Of a DNA stretch of 64,000 bases, positions 15,308 to 29,991 are shown piece after piece. The first letter of the stretch is position 1; every line of letters begins with the position of its first letter. The DNA comes from Enterococcus mundtii (GTDB lineage Bacteria > Bacillota > Bacilli > Lactobacillales > Enterococcaceae): assembly GCF_002947535.1 (NCBI RefSeq), contig NZ_PUAP01000016.1, positions 45,938-109,937 of the forward strand. The letters run 5' to 3'. The position numbers were made by a program, and so were the translations under genes. Under the pieces are notes generated by a model. The model worked only from the letters and a program-made list of their open reading frames with translations. It ran no database searches and had not been told where the DNA came from.

Positions 15308-16354
15308 TCAGTGTTGATCCTTGTCAGCAATTTTTCCATCGCCATCGATATCTTCATCCGTCAAACGTTCTACTTCTTTGACAAATTCTTTGCTGACTTC
15401 TTCTAGTTCTTCTTCCTCAAAACCAGTGATTGCCTCATCTGGAATTTGATCCGTGTTTGCATAAAACTCGATATGCTGATGAAGATTTTGAAAATGCATC
15501 GGCGCATTCCCACCGTATTCGCCATCTAAATTGATCATGACAGGGCGATTCGCATTGTCTTCGGTTTCAACATAAAGAGAACTTGTTTTTGTATAAATGA
15601 CCCTTGGATCATCTACATGCTTTCCTCCATTGAGCATTAATGCAGCAATGTGTAGGATCTCAAAAATATTCGCCGTTTTGACAATGATCAAAGAAAATTT
15701 TCCATCATCTAGCTTTGCATCAGGCGCAATTTGTTCAAAGCCACCAACAGAATTCGTCAAACCTAAAAAGAACATCGAAGCATTGCCGTTATATTCTCCT
15801 TCGTCATACTTCAAGTGCATCTTGATCGGTTTGACGCGTGGCAACATTTCTGCTCCTTTTGCCAAATATGCAAGATAGCCAAAAATACTTTTCAATTCGG
15901 AAGGAACTTCGTAGGTCAATTCTGTCAAGTAGCCGCCAGCTGCAATATTGATGAAATAGCTATTGTCGGATTGACCGATATCCATTTTGACTGTTTGGTT
16001 CTTTTTGATGACTTCTGCTGCTGCCTTGATATTATCTCGAGGAATCTTCAAGGCGCGAGCATAATCATTGGTCGTACCCGCTGGAATGATCGCCATTTTA
16101 GGTCTAACTTCCAATCCGGCGATACCATTGACGACTTCATTGATCGTCCCATCGCCACCAGCAGCAACGACAAGATCAAAACCTAATTCAGCGACTCGTC
16201 GTGCTTCATTTTTTGCCGAGTCCTCTTCTGGAGTCGTTGCATAAGCACTTGCTTCATAGCCCGACTCCTCCAATGCTTGGAGGATGTCGGCAAGATTACG
16301 TTTTAACAATTCTTTACCTGAGACCGGATTATAGATCACACGCGCTTTTTTCAT
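15308..16354 (-). CDS. dagK: Diacylglycerol kinase (DgkB/DagK)
   Basis: The 348-residue soluble lipid kinase has the DAGK catalytic motif AAGGDGTINEV near residues 64-74 and the N-terminal ARVIYNPVSGKE nucleotide-binding strand. The later IPAGTTNDYARAL and LDGEYGG segments of the DgkB/YegS family are also present. It phosphorylates diacylglycerol to phosphatidic acid, recycling the diacylglycerol released in lipoteichoic acid synthesis. An acidic tail of ~40 residues ends in DIDGDGKIADKDQH, which resembles a single calcium-binding DxDxDG loop. The ATG at 16354 follows AGAGGGATG. It lies nine bases after gatB, so it belongs to that operon. Confidence 0.9.
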   Translation of the reverse strand: MKKARVIYNPVSGKELLKRNLADILQALEESGYEASAYATTPEEDSAKNEARRVAELGFDLVVAAGGDGTINEVVNGIAGLEVRPKMAIIPAGTTNDYARALKIPRDNIKAAAEVIKKNQTVKMDIGQSDNSYFINIAAGGYLTELTYEVPSELKSIFGYLAYLAKGAEMLPRVKPIKMHLKYDEGEYNGNASMFFLGLTNSVGGFEQIAPDAKLDDGKFSLIIVKTANIFEILHIAALMLNGGKHVDDPRVIYTKTSSLYVETEDNANRPVMINLDGEYGGNAPMHFQNLHQHIEFYANTDQIPDEAITGFEEEELEEVSKEFVKEVERLTDEDIDGDGKIADKDQH

Positions 16355-16363
16355 AGCATCCCT

Positions 16364-17794
16364 CTATCGTTTCGCTAATTCTTCATTTAGCAATTTGTTG
16401 ACCACACCTGGGTTTGCTTGTCCTTTTGTAGCTTTCATGATTTGTCCAACTAAGAAACCGACTGCACGGTCTTTTCCGTTTTTGAAATCATCAACAGATT
16501 GTTGGTTGTTATCTAAGATTTCATTGATGATCGGTAATAATTTCGCTGGATCGGATAATTGGACCCAACCGTTTGCTTCAACAACACTTTGTGCATCTCC
16601 GCCATTCATGATCAACTCACGAAAGACTTTTTTCGCAATTTTAGAACTGATCGTACCATCTGCGATCAAAAGAATCATACCTGCTAAGTTTTCAGGTGTT
16701 AGTTTCGTTTCAGCTAATTCCAATTTCTCACTGTTCAAGTAAGCTGATACTTCACCCATCAACCAGTTGGATGCTTGTTTGGCATCTGCCCCGTTTTCTA
16801 ATGTTGCTTCAAAGAAATCAGACATTTCTTTCGATAGCGTCAAAACTTTGGCATCATACTCTGGTAAGCCTAATTCGCTGATGTAGCGTACACGACGAGA
16901 AGCTGGCATTTCTGGTAAGCTCGCTTTCACTCGTTGGATCCATTCGTCATCGATCACGAATCTTGGGATATCAGGTTCTGGGAAGTAACGATAATCACTT
17001 GAACCTTCTTTGACACGCATCAAGATCGTCTTGTTCGTTGTTTCATCAAATCGACGAGTTTCTTGTTGGATCTCTCCACCAGATAACAATACTTTTGCTT
17101 GACGTTTTTCTTCAAACGCTAAACCTTTTTTGACAAAAGAAAGGGAGTTCAAGTTCTTCAATTCCGCTTTTGTCCCAAATTCTTCTTGTCCATACGGGCG
17201 TAAAGAAATATTGGCATCACAACGCATCGAACCTTCTTCTAGTTTCACGTCACTGACTTCAGTAAATTGGATCACAGAACGTAAAGCTTCTAAATAAGCA
17301 TAGGCTTCTTCTGGTGAACGCATGTCTGCTTCTGAAACGATCTCGATCAACGGTGTTCCTTGTCTGTTTAGATCGACATATGAGTAGCCACCAATACCGT
17401 GCATGTTTTTACCTGCATCTTCTTCTAAATGTACACGTTCGATCCGGATTTTTTTCTTTTTGCCTTCTACTTCGATCTCGATCCAGCCATCATGACCGAT
17501 CGGTTGATCAAATTGTGAGATTTGGTAAGCTTTAGGATTGTCGGGATAGAAATAGTTTTTGCGGTCAAAATGAGTATCTTTTGAAATTTCACAATTCAAT
17601 GCTAACGCCGCACGCATCCCAAATTCTAAGGCTGCTTTATTCATTACTGGTAAAACTCCAGGGTATCCCCAATCGATCACATTGGTGTTGCTGTTTGGTT
17701 CAGCACCAAAATGCGCAGGAGCTGGAGAGAAGATTTTTGAGTTGGTTTTTAATTCCACGTGGACTTCAAGTCCAATGACTGTTTCAAAATTCAT
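16364..17794 (-). CDS. gatB: Asp-tRNA(Asn)/Glu-tRNA(Gln) amidotransferase subunit B
   Basis: The 476-residue protein is the tRNA-binding subunit of GatCAB, which converts Glu-tRNA(Gln) and Asp-tRNA(Asn) into the correct amidated forms. It begins [15 protein letters not shown], has the catalytic-core motifs PALN-like [17 protein letters not shown] and [15 protein letters not shown] sequence (seen as [13 protein letters not shown]), and ends in the YqeY-like helical tail ([18 protein letters not shown]). The length is normal. Its ATG overlaps the gatA stop by four bases, so the subunits are translationally coupled. dagK follows after nine bases. Confidence 0.97.
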   Translation of the reverse strand: MNFETVIGLEVHVELKTNSKIFSPAPAHFGAEPNSNTNVIDWGYPGVLPVMNKAALEFGMRAALALNCEISKDTHFDRKNYFYPDNPKAYQISQFDQPIGHDGWIEIEVEGKKKKIRIERVHLEEDAGKNMHGIGGYSYVDLNRQGTPLIEIVSEADMRSPEEAYAYLEALRSVIQFTEVSDVKLEEGSMRCDANISLRPYGQEEFGTKAELKNLNSLSFVKKGLAFEEKRQAKVLLSGGEIQQETRRFDETTNKTILMRVKEGSSDYRYFPEPDIPRFVIDDEWIQRVKASLPEMPASRRVRYISELGLPEYDAKVLTLSKEMSDFFEATLENGADAKQASNWLMGEVSAYLNSEKLELAETKLTPENLAGMILLIADGTISSKIAKKVFRELIMNGGDAQSVVEANGWVQLSDPAKLLPIINEILDNNQQSVDDFKNGKDRAVGFLVGQIMKATKGQANPGVVNKLLNEELAKR

Positions 17795-19263
17795 TCGGCT
17801 TTCCCTCCTAAAATAGCTGGTTGTTGATGATGGTACTCAGTCGCTTGCTCAAACGCATAAGCTGCTTGATACATCGTTTTCTCTTCGAAATAATTTCCGA
17901 TGATCTGTAAGCCGACTGGTAATCCTTCAGATAAGCCCGCAGGTACAGACATGCCTGGAAGTCCTGCCAAGTTCACTGGGATCGTCAAGATATCACTCAT
18001 GTACATCGTGATCGGGTCATTGATATTTTCACCGAGACCGAATGCCACTGTTGGTGAAGAAGGGCCGATGATCAAATCATAATCCGCGAAGACTTTTTCA
18101 AAGTCACGTTTGATCAATGTACGAACTTGTCCTGCTTTTTTGAAATGTGCATCGTAATAGCCGGCACTCAATGAGAAAGTCCCTAACATGATACGACGTT
18201 TTACTTCTTCTCCGAAACCTTCTGAACGTGAGTTGACATAAACATCATCCAAGTTCTTGACATCTTCTGAACGATAGCCATAACGAATGCCATCAAAACG
18301 TTGTAAGTTTGAACTTGCTTCAGAGGAAGCAATAATATAGTAGACAGCCACGCCATATTTTGAATGAGGTAAGCTGACTTCTTCTACTGTTGCACCTAAT
18401 GAACGGAATGTTTCTGCTGCTTTAAGAATCGCTTCTTTCACGCCTTCATCGACACCTTCACCTAAGTATTCTTTAGGTAAAGCGATCTTCATTCCTTTGA
18501 TGTCGCCAGTCAAACCTTCTGCAAAGTTAGGGACAGATACACCTGATGAAGTACCGTCTTTTTCATCATAGCCACTGATTGCTGTCAATGCTAATGCGTT
18601 ATCTTTGACGGTACGCGTCATTGGACCGATTTGGTCTAGCGAAGAGGCAAATGCAATCAGACCGAAACGTGACACACGACCATAAGTAGGTTTCATCCCT
18701 ACGATCCCATTGAAAGCAGCTGGTTGGCGGATACTTCCACCAGTGTCACTACCTAGAGAAACTGGCACTTGTCCTGCGGCTACTGCGGCTGCTGAACCAC
18801 CTGATGATCCGCCAGGAACTTTTGTTTGATCCCAAGCGTTCTTTGTTTTCTTGAAGTAAGAAGTTTCGGTACTTCCGCCCATTGCAAATTCATCCATGTT
18901 CAATTTCCCAACAGGGATCATATCTGCTTCGTATACTTTTTCCATGACTGTCGCATCATAGATCGGTTCAAAGTTGTAAAGGATCTTTGAAGCTGCCGTC
19001 GTCAAAAGATCTTTTGTCACAATGTTGTCTTTGATACCGATCGGGATACCAGAAAGGACATTGTTTTCGTCGATGCCTTTTTCATCCAAAGCTTTGGCTT
19101 GGGCTAAAGCTTTTTCTTCATTCAATGTGATGAATGCGTCGATCGCAGGTTCTGTTTCCTTGATACGATCGAAGGTAGCTTTCATTAAGTCTTGTGCTGT
19201 GATTTCTTTTGACACTAATAAGTCGTGTAGTTCTTCTAATGAACGATTGTATAATTCTGTCAT
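17791..19263 (-). CDS. gatA: Asp-tRNA(Asn)/Glu-tRNA(Gln) amidotransferase subunit A
   Basis: The 490-residue glutaminase subunit of GatCAB carries the amidase signature [14 protein letters not shown], with the Ser-cisSer-Lys triad (lysine in PIGIKDN, serines in [12 protein letters not shown]). It releases ammonia from glutamine and channels it to GatB. Its ATG overlaps the gatC stop by one base (TAATG), and its end overlaps gatB by four. Length and motifs are normal. Confidence 0.97.
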   Translation of the reverse strand: MTELYNRSLEELHDLLVSKEITAQDLMKATFDRIKETEPAIDAFITLNEEKALAQAKALDEKGIDENNVLSGIPIGIKDNIVTKDLLTTAASKILYNFEPIYDATVMEKVYEADMIPVGKLNMDEFAMGGSTETSYFKKTKNAWDQTKVPGGSSGGSAAAVAAGQVPVSLGSDTGGSIRQPAAFNGIVGMKPTYGRVSRFGLIAFASSLDQIGPMTRTVKDNALALTAISGYDEKDGTSSGVSVPNFAEGLTGDIKGMKIALPKEYLGEGVDEGVKEAILKAAETFRSLGATVEEVSLPHSKYGVAVYYIIASSEASSNLQRFDGIRYGYRSEDVKNLDDVYVNSRSEGFGEEVKRRIMLGTFSLSAGYYDAHFKKAGQVRTLIKRDFEKVFADYDLIIGPSSPTVAFGLGENINDPITMYMSDILTIPVNLAGLPGMSVPAGLSEGLPVGLQIIGNYFEEKTMYQAAYAFEQATEYHHQQPAILGGKAE

Positions 19264-19568
19264 TATGCGCCAGCCTCCCCATTGTCGATGATTGCTGGTA
19301 CTTTGATGAACCCATCTTCTTTTTCTGGTACGTTTTTCAATAATTCATCTCTGCTCCAACCTAGTTGTGCACGGTCTTGTCGCATAACGTTGACTGTTTC
19401 AACGACGTTTGATGTAAATGGTACGCCTTCTGTATCTACTTCTTCCAGCATTTCTACCATGTCAATGATTTTTCCTAATTGGTCAGTAAAACCTGCGCGC
19501 TCTTCGTCGGCAAATTTTAGTTTGGCTAACTTCGCTACATGTTTTACTTGTTCTTCACTAATCGCCAT
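19263..19568 (-). CDS. gatC: Asp-tRNA(Asn)/Glu-tRNA(Gln) amidotransferase subunit C
   Basis: The 101-residue helper subunit wraps around GatA and stabilises the GatCAB complex. The family pattern is clear: [16 protein letters not shown] near the N-terminus, then [19 protein letters not shown] and the MRQDRAQ segment. It is the first gene of the gatCAB-dagK unit. An extended -10 lies upstream at 19605-19613, so it can be transcribed independently of ligA. Confidence 0.96.
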   Translation of the reverse strand: MAISEEQVKHVAKLAKLKFADEERAGFTDQLGKIIDMVEMLEEVDTEGVPFTSNVVETVNVMRQDRAQLGWSRDELLKNVPEKEDGFIKVPAIIDNGEAGA

Positions 19569-19604
19569 AGTACCCCTTCTTTCTAAATGAAAACTTTGCT
19601 TCTT

Positions 19605-19613
19605 ATTTTAACA
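19605..19613 (-). promoter_or_regulatory. Extended -10 for gatC
   Basis: On the minus strand TGTTAAAAT gives an extended -10 hexamer TAAAAT at 19610-19605, 37 bases before the gatC start. No clear -35 is seen. A 9-bp hairpin (AAGAATTTC/GAAATTCTT) lies just upstream, at about 19615-19639, and may be a leftover terminator of ligA without a T-run. Confidence 0.4.
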
Positions 19614-19660
19614 TAAGAATTTCGCATTCTGAAATTCTTTCTTGAAATTTATCTGAAAAA

Positions 19661-23966
<4,306 letters not shown>

Positions 23967-23998
23967 TCACAACATCCTTTCTATTATCAATCCTTCTA

Positions 23999-24006
23999 AT
24001 TATAGC
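23999..24006 (-). promoter_or_regulatory. Extended -10 for pcrA
   Basis: TATAAT at 24004-23999 (minus strand) is preceded by TGC, forming an extended -10, 33 bases before the pcrA start. The -35 region is poor. The rest of the gap to 24236 holds only the terminator listed next. Confidence 0.55.
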
Positions 24007-24180
24007 ATTATCACGATAGGCAATAAAGTGAAGTTTCTTGATCTTGAAGGAAAATATCTGTGAACGGGTAAATACTTCCGAAAGTACACTTGCTGGTCCG
24101 ATGATCTGCGATTTTTGATCGCGAAAGTATCAAACTAACATGACGGACTTATCATCAATCAGCTAACCTTCGACATCCAT

Positions 24181-24211
24181 AAAAAAACTGAGACATTGAA
24201 ACACGTCTCAG
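24181..24211 (-). terminator. Terminator of surface-protein unit 3
   Basis: CTGAGAC pairs with GTCTCAG around a 10-base loop. On the minus strand seven T follow at 24187-24181. It ends transcription after the small LPxTG gene at 24237. Confidence 0.8.
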
Positions 24212-24236
24212 CTTTCACTTTATTCAGTCCACTCGT

Positions 24237-24647
24237 TCATTTATTCATCTTACGATCAATGATATGGTAGCTAATGACTGCAATCACTAGGAAAATCCCT
24301 ACCCATGTAACAAATAAAGGCTCGGTTTGCTCATTCGTTTTTGGAAAATAATCGATCGTTTGTGTTTCTACCTTGATGGGGACTTGGTTATTACTTCGAT
24401 TATCAATTCGAACGACCGCGCTGGTGTCTTTTGTTTGTTCACGTTGTTCAGAGGAAGACGTTTGATCTGTCGTTGATGTGGTCTCATCCGAAGAACTACT
24501 TTCATCAGTCGATGGTCTGCCTTCATTTGGCGACTTACTTTCTTCAGTCGGTGGTTTGCTCTCATTAGGAGGAGGCTTGCTTTCTTCAGTCGGCGGTCGA
24601 CTTTCTAAAACGCCTAGCTCCCCTTTCAGTTCTATATTCGTATCCAT
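24237..24647 (-). CDS. Small LPxTG-type wall-anchored protein without visible signal peptide
   Basis: The 136-residue product starts MDTNIELKGELGVLES, followed by a repetitive Pro/Ser/Glu/Lys-rich stretch (TEESKPP and NESKPP units, residues ~17-75). It ends in a sortase signal, FPKTNE, with a hydrophobic segment and a positively charged tail. The N-terminus resembles the mature, post-cleavage start of related surface proteins, yet no hydrophobic signal precedes it. The ATG has its own ribosome-binding site (AAAGGTAAGGG). It lies 42 bases after the 739-residue pectate-lyase-like gene and before a terminator. The paralogue at 29992 has the same odd form. It probably serves as a wall-linked partner of the large secreted protein, by inference. 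Confidence 0.7.
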   Translation of the reverse strand: MDTNIELKGELGVLESRPPTEESKPPPNESKPPTEESKSPNEGRPSTDESSSSDETTSTTDQTSSSEQREQTKDTSAVVRIDNRSNNQVPIKVETQTIDYFPKTNEQTEPLFVTWVGIFLVIAVISYHIIDRKMNK

Positions 24648-24689
24648 ATTATCCCTTACCTTTCTATAGTCACGAGCGTTCTGGTCGAA

Positions 24690-26909
24690 TTAACGTGGCG
24701 TCAATTGATACGTGAATTTGTAGGTCACGTCATGGCGTCCGTCAATTGGTCCTGAATAATGTCCTTTCAAATAGAGTTTTAATGGATCATCTAAAAATGG
24801 TAGTACTTGAATCGCATTTCCTTGGTTGCTTCCCACCGTTAACGGTCCTGTATGTTGTCCATTGGTCGCGGCCAAGCGAAGTTGTAAATGTTTGAATGCG
24901 TCTGTCATCGTACTATTGACCAAGGTAACTGCGGAATCGGTGCTTTGTTCCACGACATCTGTGACCTTAAAATCGATTGGGAAATTACTATGACTTATAA
25001 TTGGTAACGCATTGGCAGTTTCATCAAATTCGCCAATCTCGCGAACTCTGAAAAATTTCTCTAGTGGCACTTCAACAGACATTGGACTTTTTGGTACTTC
25101 AATCACGATTTCGTGCCAAAGGCTTTCACTTAAATATTTTTGTAACTCTGGATCGTCCTGCATCACACCAGTCACTCGAACATAGGCATAGTAGGTTCCA
25201 GCAGTCAGTTTTTCTTTTTGCCATGAAGATTCAGTCTCAGAAGATTCAATTGCTAAGACTCCATTTGTGGCTAGAGTAGCATTGCTTATCACTCGCTGAG
25301 TATTTAAAGAATTTATTGTTGGTAATAGAGTGGTAGGTCTCCATAGCCTAGTCCTACTCAGTTTCAATTGATACCTAGTGAGCGGGCGACCTACCGGTTC
25401 CACGGCATTGATCGAAGTCGTTAGACGGCTAATGCCTACGTCGACTTCGGGTACAGCCTCTAATTCATCAATCGCAAATTTCCGCTGATAAAGAAATCCT
25501 TTTCTATTCGTTCCATAAAGCATTGTATCTCCACCGAATGATCCTCCTCCTGAAACTTCACTAATAAATATTTGACCAGAAACATCTATACTAGTTACCT
25601 GATATCCACCTGTTTCTCCACTGACTCCATCTAAACGCTTCATGGTTGCATTATTAGCCAATGTAGTAGGAGTATTATCCAAAGCTTCCATTCTAAAATA
25701 TTTGGGTTGGTCGACGTTTATAGTTAAATTATTTAGCCTGAAATTTGATTGATTTACAATATCTACTACTGCATTTTGATTTACATTTAAAATCGCTGTT
25801 CCCTCAGTCAAAACACCCTTGCGTATTATACTCATGTTATTCGTACTACTACCTCTTACAAATAACTCTGCTTCTTCTCCAATCGTCATTGTTGCACTAT
25901 CATTAGCATAAGCAAGGATTTCTTTACCCGTTATAATCTCTACTTTTGCATTATTTTTTTGCTGAATATTTAAATTCCCGGTACCAAGTTCCGGAAAGAG
26001 AGGATTTCCTGTTACATAAAAAATGTATAATCCAGGACCACACTCGATATAAGTAGACGAATCCTCTTCAAAAATTATATTAGGACTAGAGATTATGGAT
26101 GTTCTACTATTGATGAAGTCAAAGATAATCTGATTATCTCCTCTGAAATGAAAGTACGATTCGTCATTATAACCCTTCCATACTGCTCCCGCTAAGCTAT
26201 AGTTCGTGTAAAAATTAATATTTTCCATTGTCATATTATAATTTAGCGAATAATCATTTACGTATCCTATTATTCCATCACTTCCCGTTCTACCATATAA
26301 GATTCCATCTTGATCTACTAACTGACTACTCCCAAAACTGATGTTTTGAAACGTGACATTTATCCCATTATTTTGCACCGCGAAGAATGTAGTATAATAT
26401 TTTGAATCATTTTGAATCAATAGATGATAGCCTTGACCATCAATCACCGTATCTTTATAGAGATTAAATCGATCTACTCTGGTACCAACAGATAGCATGG
26501 GTACATTATTACGTAAAACAATATCAGCTGTTAAATGTATATGAAATGGTCCTGCACCTGATATCGTCCGGATCATCTCTGTTACCGTCTCCAACTCCGC
26601 AGCTGTCCCCGCCGTAAAAGGATCTTGTTCCGTACCTGTACCAGAAAATGCAGCAATCCCTTGGGTTTCATCGTCCGGTTTTATAGAAGGGGATCGTAAT
26701 TCTTCTGAGGGAACTTCCCGTGGTGAGGCTTCAGTTGGCTCGTCATTGTTGATCAACTGATCCAATTTACCTACGCCTAACGTTGAACTTTCGGTAGTCA
26801 TCTGAATTTCTTCAGCGACAGGTAGGGTCGTTGCGATTATTACTTGCTCTGCCAATGCACTAAAGATCAAAAAAAATAAAACGATAGATATGTTTACCTG
26901 CTTTTTCAT
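24690..26909 (-). CDS. Pectate-lyase-like adhesive surface protein 3
   Basis: The 739-residue secreted protein has an N-terminal signal peptide and an acidic, low-complexity segment. The core then begins FSGTGTEQDPFTAGTAAELETV, the opening of the pectate-lyase-like adhesive beta-helix family of enterococci and listeriae. Residues ~85-420 hold beta-helix rungs (DTVIDGQGYHLLI, VTFQNISFGS, NMTMENINFYT). Two immunoglobulin-like or jelly-roll regions follow, and it ends FTYQLTPR. It has no LPxTG signal, so it may be held non-covalently. It is paralogous to the proteins at 27576 and 31415. The next gene encodes a small LPxTG protein. Catalytic pectate-lyase activity is not expected. Confidence 0.72.
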   Translation of the reverse strand: MKKQVNISIVLFFLIFSALAEQVIIATTLPVAEEIQMTTESSTLGVGKLDQLINNDEPTEASPREVPSEELRSPSIKPDDETQGIAAFSGTGTEQDPFTAGTAAELETVTEMIRTISGAGPFHIHLTADIVLRNNVPMLSVGTRVDRFNLYKDTVIDGQGYHLLIQNDSKYYTTFFAVQNNGINVTFQNISFGSSQLVDQDGILYGRTGSDGIIGYVNDYSLNYNMTMENINFYTNYSLAGAVWKGYNDESYFHFRGDNQIIFDFINSRTSIISSPNIIFEEDSSTYIECGPGLYIFYVTGNPLFPELGTGNLNIQQKNNAKVEIITGKEILAYANDSATMTIGEEAELFVRGSSTNNMSIIRKGVLTEGTAILNVNQNAVVDIVNQSNFRLNNLTINVDQPKYFRMEALDNTPTTLANNATMKRLDGVSGETGGYQVTSIDVSGQIFISEVSGGGSFGGDTMLYGTNRKGFLYQRKFAIDELEAVPEVDVGISRLTTSINAVEPVGRPLTRYQLKLSRTRLWRPTTLLPTINSLNTQRVISNATLATNGVLAIESSETESSWQKEKLTAGTYYAYVRVTGVMQDDPELQKYLSESLWHEIVIEVPKSPMSVEVPLEKFFRVREIGEFDETANALPIISHSNFPIDFKVTDVVEQSTDSAVTLVNSTMTDAFKHLQLRLAATNGQHTGPLTVGSNQGNAIQVLPFLDDPLKLYLKGHYSGPIDGRHDVTYKFTYQLTPR

Positions 26910-27464
26910 ATTCAGCCTCCTTATGTTTTTAGATGTACGTGCCCGTTCACCAATCGTCTATATCAGACATTCTTCTTTATCACATGAATGAATGTATCCT
27001 CACTATTGCGTGTCATCAACTATGCTTCGTTACTTATCCCATTGAAAAATTCGTTTCATCGATTGGCTATTCTCCTTCGCAAAACATTAAATTAAGATTA
27101 GTTTAAGGTTACAAAAAAATGATAATATATATTTTTGTTTTTAGTCAAAATATACTATAAGCCACTCCTTGAATAACGCTTTTTATATAAAATCGCCTTT
27201 TAGATCAATATTTAACATGTATGATAAAGGTAGCTCCGCCACTCTATAAAACGTTTACAACAATTGATAAATCAAAGGTCTACTGTTTGTAGATTGTTTA
27301 TTCTCAATCAAAAAAAAACGGATAATTATTTAGTATCATCTATGATACTCCCTTTTAAAAGTACAAAATAAGCGTTCATAAAGGCGTGTGATGTTGATTA
27401 TCCTATGAAGATCATTACAGCAAATAAAGATACTCTATGTTGGATTTTCCACAAAAAAATACAC
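26910..27464. other. Long intergenic leader region, no gene seen
   Basis: This ~555-bp AT-rich stretch lies upstream of the surface protein at 24690-26909 and holds no convincing gene on either strand. A possible minus-strand promoter is TTGACT near 27155 with a TATATT/TATTAT box ~15 bases downstream, which would leave a 5' leader of over 200 bases. The -10 region is part of an A/T-rich inverted repeat (ACAAAAAA ... TTTTTTGT). Nothing else was identified. Confidence 0.4.
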
Positions 27465-27502
27465 AAAAAAAGCAACCACCAAACAAGTTGGTTGTGGTTG
27501 CT
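27465..27502 (-). terminator. Terminator of surface-protein unit 2
   Basis: An imperfect stem AGCAACCAC.../...GTGGTTGCT is followed on the minus strand by seven T at 27471-27465. It lies ~75 bases after the stop of the gene at 27576. Confidence 0.8.
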
Positions 27503-27575
27503 TATCGATTACAAACGATTTACTTGTAGGAAGTGAAATTGAAGTTCACTTAGATTTTACTAGTTCAAACTTTTT

Positions 27576-29768
27576 CTACTGTACTGTCAGTAGATACGTG
27601 AACAGGTAGCTCGGTTGATGCCTGATAACAATCGGTCCTGAAAATTGTCCACTGATATAAAGATCATGACTCGTTTCCCAGAATGGAAGAAGTTCCATTG
27701 CATCCGTATCATTTACACCAACGAGCATAGGGCCTATGGATTGTCCATCGGTTTTTGATAGGTTTAGTAACAACTCGTTTTCGCCATTCACAGATAGCTG
27801 ATCGACTAAAGAAATCGTTACTTCTTCTGATTGATCCGTTACTTCTGCAATCGTGAAATCAATGACGAAATTGCTTTGGTTAACGATTGGTTGTGCGTGT
27901 TCAGTTGCACTGAATGCACCTGTTTCTTTCGTCCCAAAGATTAATTCCAAAGGTACTTCTACACTGAGGGTGCTTTTTGGTATCACGATCTCTGCTTCGG
28001 CCCACCTGCTCTTTGTCGTGTACGCTTGTACATCTGGATCATCACTGATGACACCAGTAAGTTTCACGTACACGTAATACGTCCCTGCCATTAGATCCTC
28101 ATTTACCCATACTTGTTCTTCAGACGTCTCGACTGCTAGGACTCCACTTGTCGCCAGTGTTGCGTTTTCGATCTGTGATTGCGCTTGTGCATCATTGATG
28201 TCAGATCCGGTCCATAAACTTTCGTCACTTAACTTGTACTCTACCGCAGTCACTTGGCGTGCAGGCGGATCATAACGATCGATCGTCGTCGTCAACTCGC
28301 TTTTGTTCACTGCTACATCCGGTTCATTGCTCCAATCCATCACTTCGATTCTTTTTTGGTAGATCGCTTGCTTTAGTGAAGGATTGCTGAAATAATTGTT
28401 GTTCAATGTGTTGGAGGATACCCCAGCTACTTCTTTTCCTTGCAATTGACTACTTGCATTTAAATAGCTAAAGCGATAATCACCAGTCACGCCAGCGGTG
28501 CCATCTTCGCGAACGAAGGCTATATTTCTTGTAAATAGACCTGTTCCTGTTGTACTGGCATTTTTGAAACGAATGTAATCAGGTGAGTCAACGTAGAAGG
28601 TGAGCGAACTACTGAGCAAATTTGCTGGCGCTGAATTGAATGGTCCCGTGTTGACAAAGGAAACTTGAGCATCGTTGCCAACAGTGACGTTCATCTCCAC
28701 CATATTCGAAAAGTACATCGCATCCGTTCCTACGTGGGTGTAATAAAGTCTTGCACCTTCCCCAATGGTAAAATCGACACCAGAAGAAATAGCATTATAC
28801 GTAAAAGAGGGTTTAGTCGAAATAATGTCCACTTCCGCATTTTCCTCAATTGTGATTCGCAAACGACTATCTGTTATACTACCCGTTCCAAAAGCATAAA
28901 ATAATCCTGTATTACTGGTTGTCTGATGGTCGATCGTTGTTTTCGATCCTTCTGCAAAAATGACATTATAGCCTTCTAAAAATTCCTCGCTAGCTGCTCC
29001 AGCTCTTGCAACAAATGCATTCTCCCCTTGGAATGTAAACGTTGACTGCTGATTCCATGAGATGAAAGGCTGTGCGCCTGTTTGGGCATAGTAATTGACA
29101 TTCTCCATGATCGCATGAAAGGTGGTTGAATCAGCGATAGCCCCAATGATGCCATAATAGGTGCTGTTATCATAGACCTGGTTACTGCTATCCATCAATG
29201 TATCACTACCGAAGTTGATATTTCTTAACGTTACCGTCACGCCAGACGTTTTAACCCGAAAGCCAGTATCCAACGCAACGGGACTCGAACTGTTGGAATA
29301 CAGCATATAAAATCCTTGACCATCAATAACCACATCTTTATTGATACTGAATGAATGAGAGTCTTGGTAGACGATATTCGCTGTCAATTCGATATAATAG
29401 GGCCCTGGAGTTGTTGCACTTGTGATGGTTTGTAAGACGGTGATCAGTTCTGCTGCTGAACCCGCGGTAAAGGGATCGGCAGATGTTCCCGTACCACTAT
29501 AAGCAGAAATCATCTCTTCATTTGTTGGTTCTTCTTCTGCTAGGACGACTGAATCAGCGTATTCCTCTAATCTGTTGACTTCTTCTACCTCTTCCTCTGC
29601 ACTCTGCTCGTCCTCGTTAACATCATCATCAGTCGAACTGCCTTCTGCCATTACTTCTAACTCAGAGGCCTCGATCTGACTTTCGACATCTGCATAGACT
29701 AGAGGATATGGAAACAAACTACTCCATATAAAAATGGAAAGCAACAGGATGTTTACTATTTTTTTCAT
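27576..29768 (-). CDS. Pectate-lyase-like adhesive surface protein 2
   Basis: The 730-residue secreted paralogue has the signal peptide KKIVNILLLSIFIW...VYA and an acidic Glu/Asp-rich linker (residues ~30-80). The same adhesive beta-helix opening follows (AYSGTGTSADPFTAGSAAEL), with rungs such as DVVIDGQGFYMLYS and VTLRNINFGS. It ends FTYLLTVQ. The frame opens at 29807, but AAGGAGG sits five bases before the ATG at 29768, directly at the signal peptide. It has its own terminator and an upstream palindrome at 29809-29830, so it appears to be a single-gene unit. It is closest in sequence to the protein at 31415. Adhesion or polymer binding is inference from the family name. Confidence 0.72.
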   Translation of the reverse strand: MKKIVNILLLSIFIWSSLFPYPLVYADVESQIEASELEVMAEGSSTDDDVNEDEQSAEEEVEEVNRLEEYADSVVLAEEEPTNEEMISAYSGTGTSADPFTAGSAAELITVLQTITSATTPGPYYIELTANIVYQDSHSFSINKDVVIDGQGFYMLYSNSSSPVALDTGFRVKTSGVTVTLRNINFGSDTLMDSSNQVYDNSTYYGIIGAIADSTTFHAIMENVNYYAQTGAQPFISWNQQSTFTFQGENAFVARAGAASEEFLEGYNVIFAEGSKTTIDHQTTSNTGLFYAFGTGSITDSRLRITIEENAEVDIISTKPSFTYNAISSGVDFTIGEGARLYYTHVGTDAMYFSNMVEMNVTVGNDAQVSFVNTGPFNSAPANLLSSSLTFYVDSPDYIRFKNASTTGTGLFTRNIAFVREDGTAGVTGDYRFSYLNASSQLQGKEVAGVSSNTLNNNYFSNPSLKQAIYQKRIEVMDWSNEPDVAVNKSELTTTIDRYDPPARQVTAVEYKLSDESLWTGSDINDAQAQSQIENATLATSGVLAVETSEEQVWVNEDLMAGTYYVYVKLTGVISDDPDVQAYTTKSRWAEAEIVIPKSTLSVEVPLELIFGTKETGAFSATEHAQPIVNQSNFVIDFTIAEVTDQSEEVTISLVDQLSVNGENELLLNLSKTDGQSIGPMLVGVNDTDAMELLPFWETSHDLYISGQFSGPIVIRHQPSYLFTYLLTVQ

Positions 29769-29808
29769 GATACCCTCCTTTTTGAGGTTAGGTAATAAGC
29801 TTGTCACG

Positions 29809-29830
29809 ATTTTTACAGTATTGTAAAAAT
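29809..29830. promoter_or_regulatory. Operator-like palindrome upstream of surface protein 2
   Basis: ATTTTTACA-GTAT-TGTAAAAAT is a perfect 9-bp inverted repeat around four bases, 41-62 bases before the start codon at 29768. It could be an operator, or a short hairpin in the leader. No regulator gene lies nearby. Confidence 0.4.
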
Positions 29831-29897
29831 ATAGTTGGAAACATTTGATAAAAAATCAGGATGGAAGATCAATGAAACTATGAGATAATCATTTTAG

Positions 29898-29938
29898 AAA
29901 AAAGAATCAACCTAAGCCTAGGCTTAAATTGATTCTTT
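29898..29938 (-). terminator. Terminator of surface-protein unit 1
   Basis: AAAGAATCAA pairs with TTGATTCTTT, with an inner AAGCCTAGGCTT palindrome. On the minus strand a run of T follows at 29903-29898. It ends the four-gene unit 33622-29992. Confidence 0.8.
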
Positions 29939-29991
29939 CTTTTCTCTCTACCACAAAACGAGCGGAATGGCTCAGTTGGATTCTTTCTACT

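Noticed and set aside
24368..24669. Frames over the repetitive part of the small LPxTG gene
   Set aside because: The repeats keep all frames open. Only the 136-codon frame ends in a sortase signal and has a ribosome-binding site.
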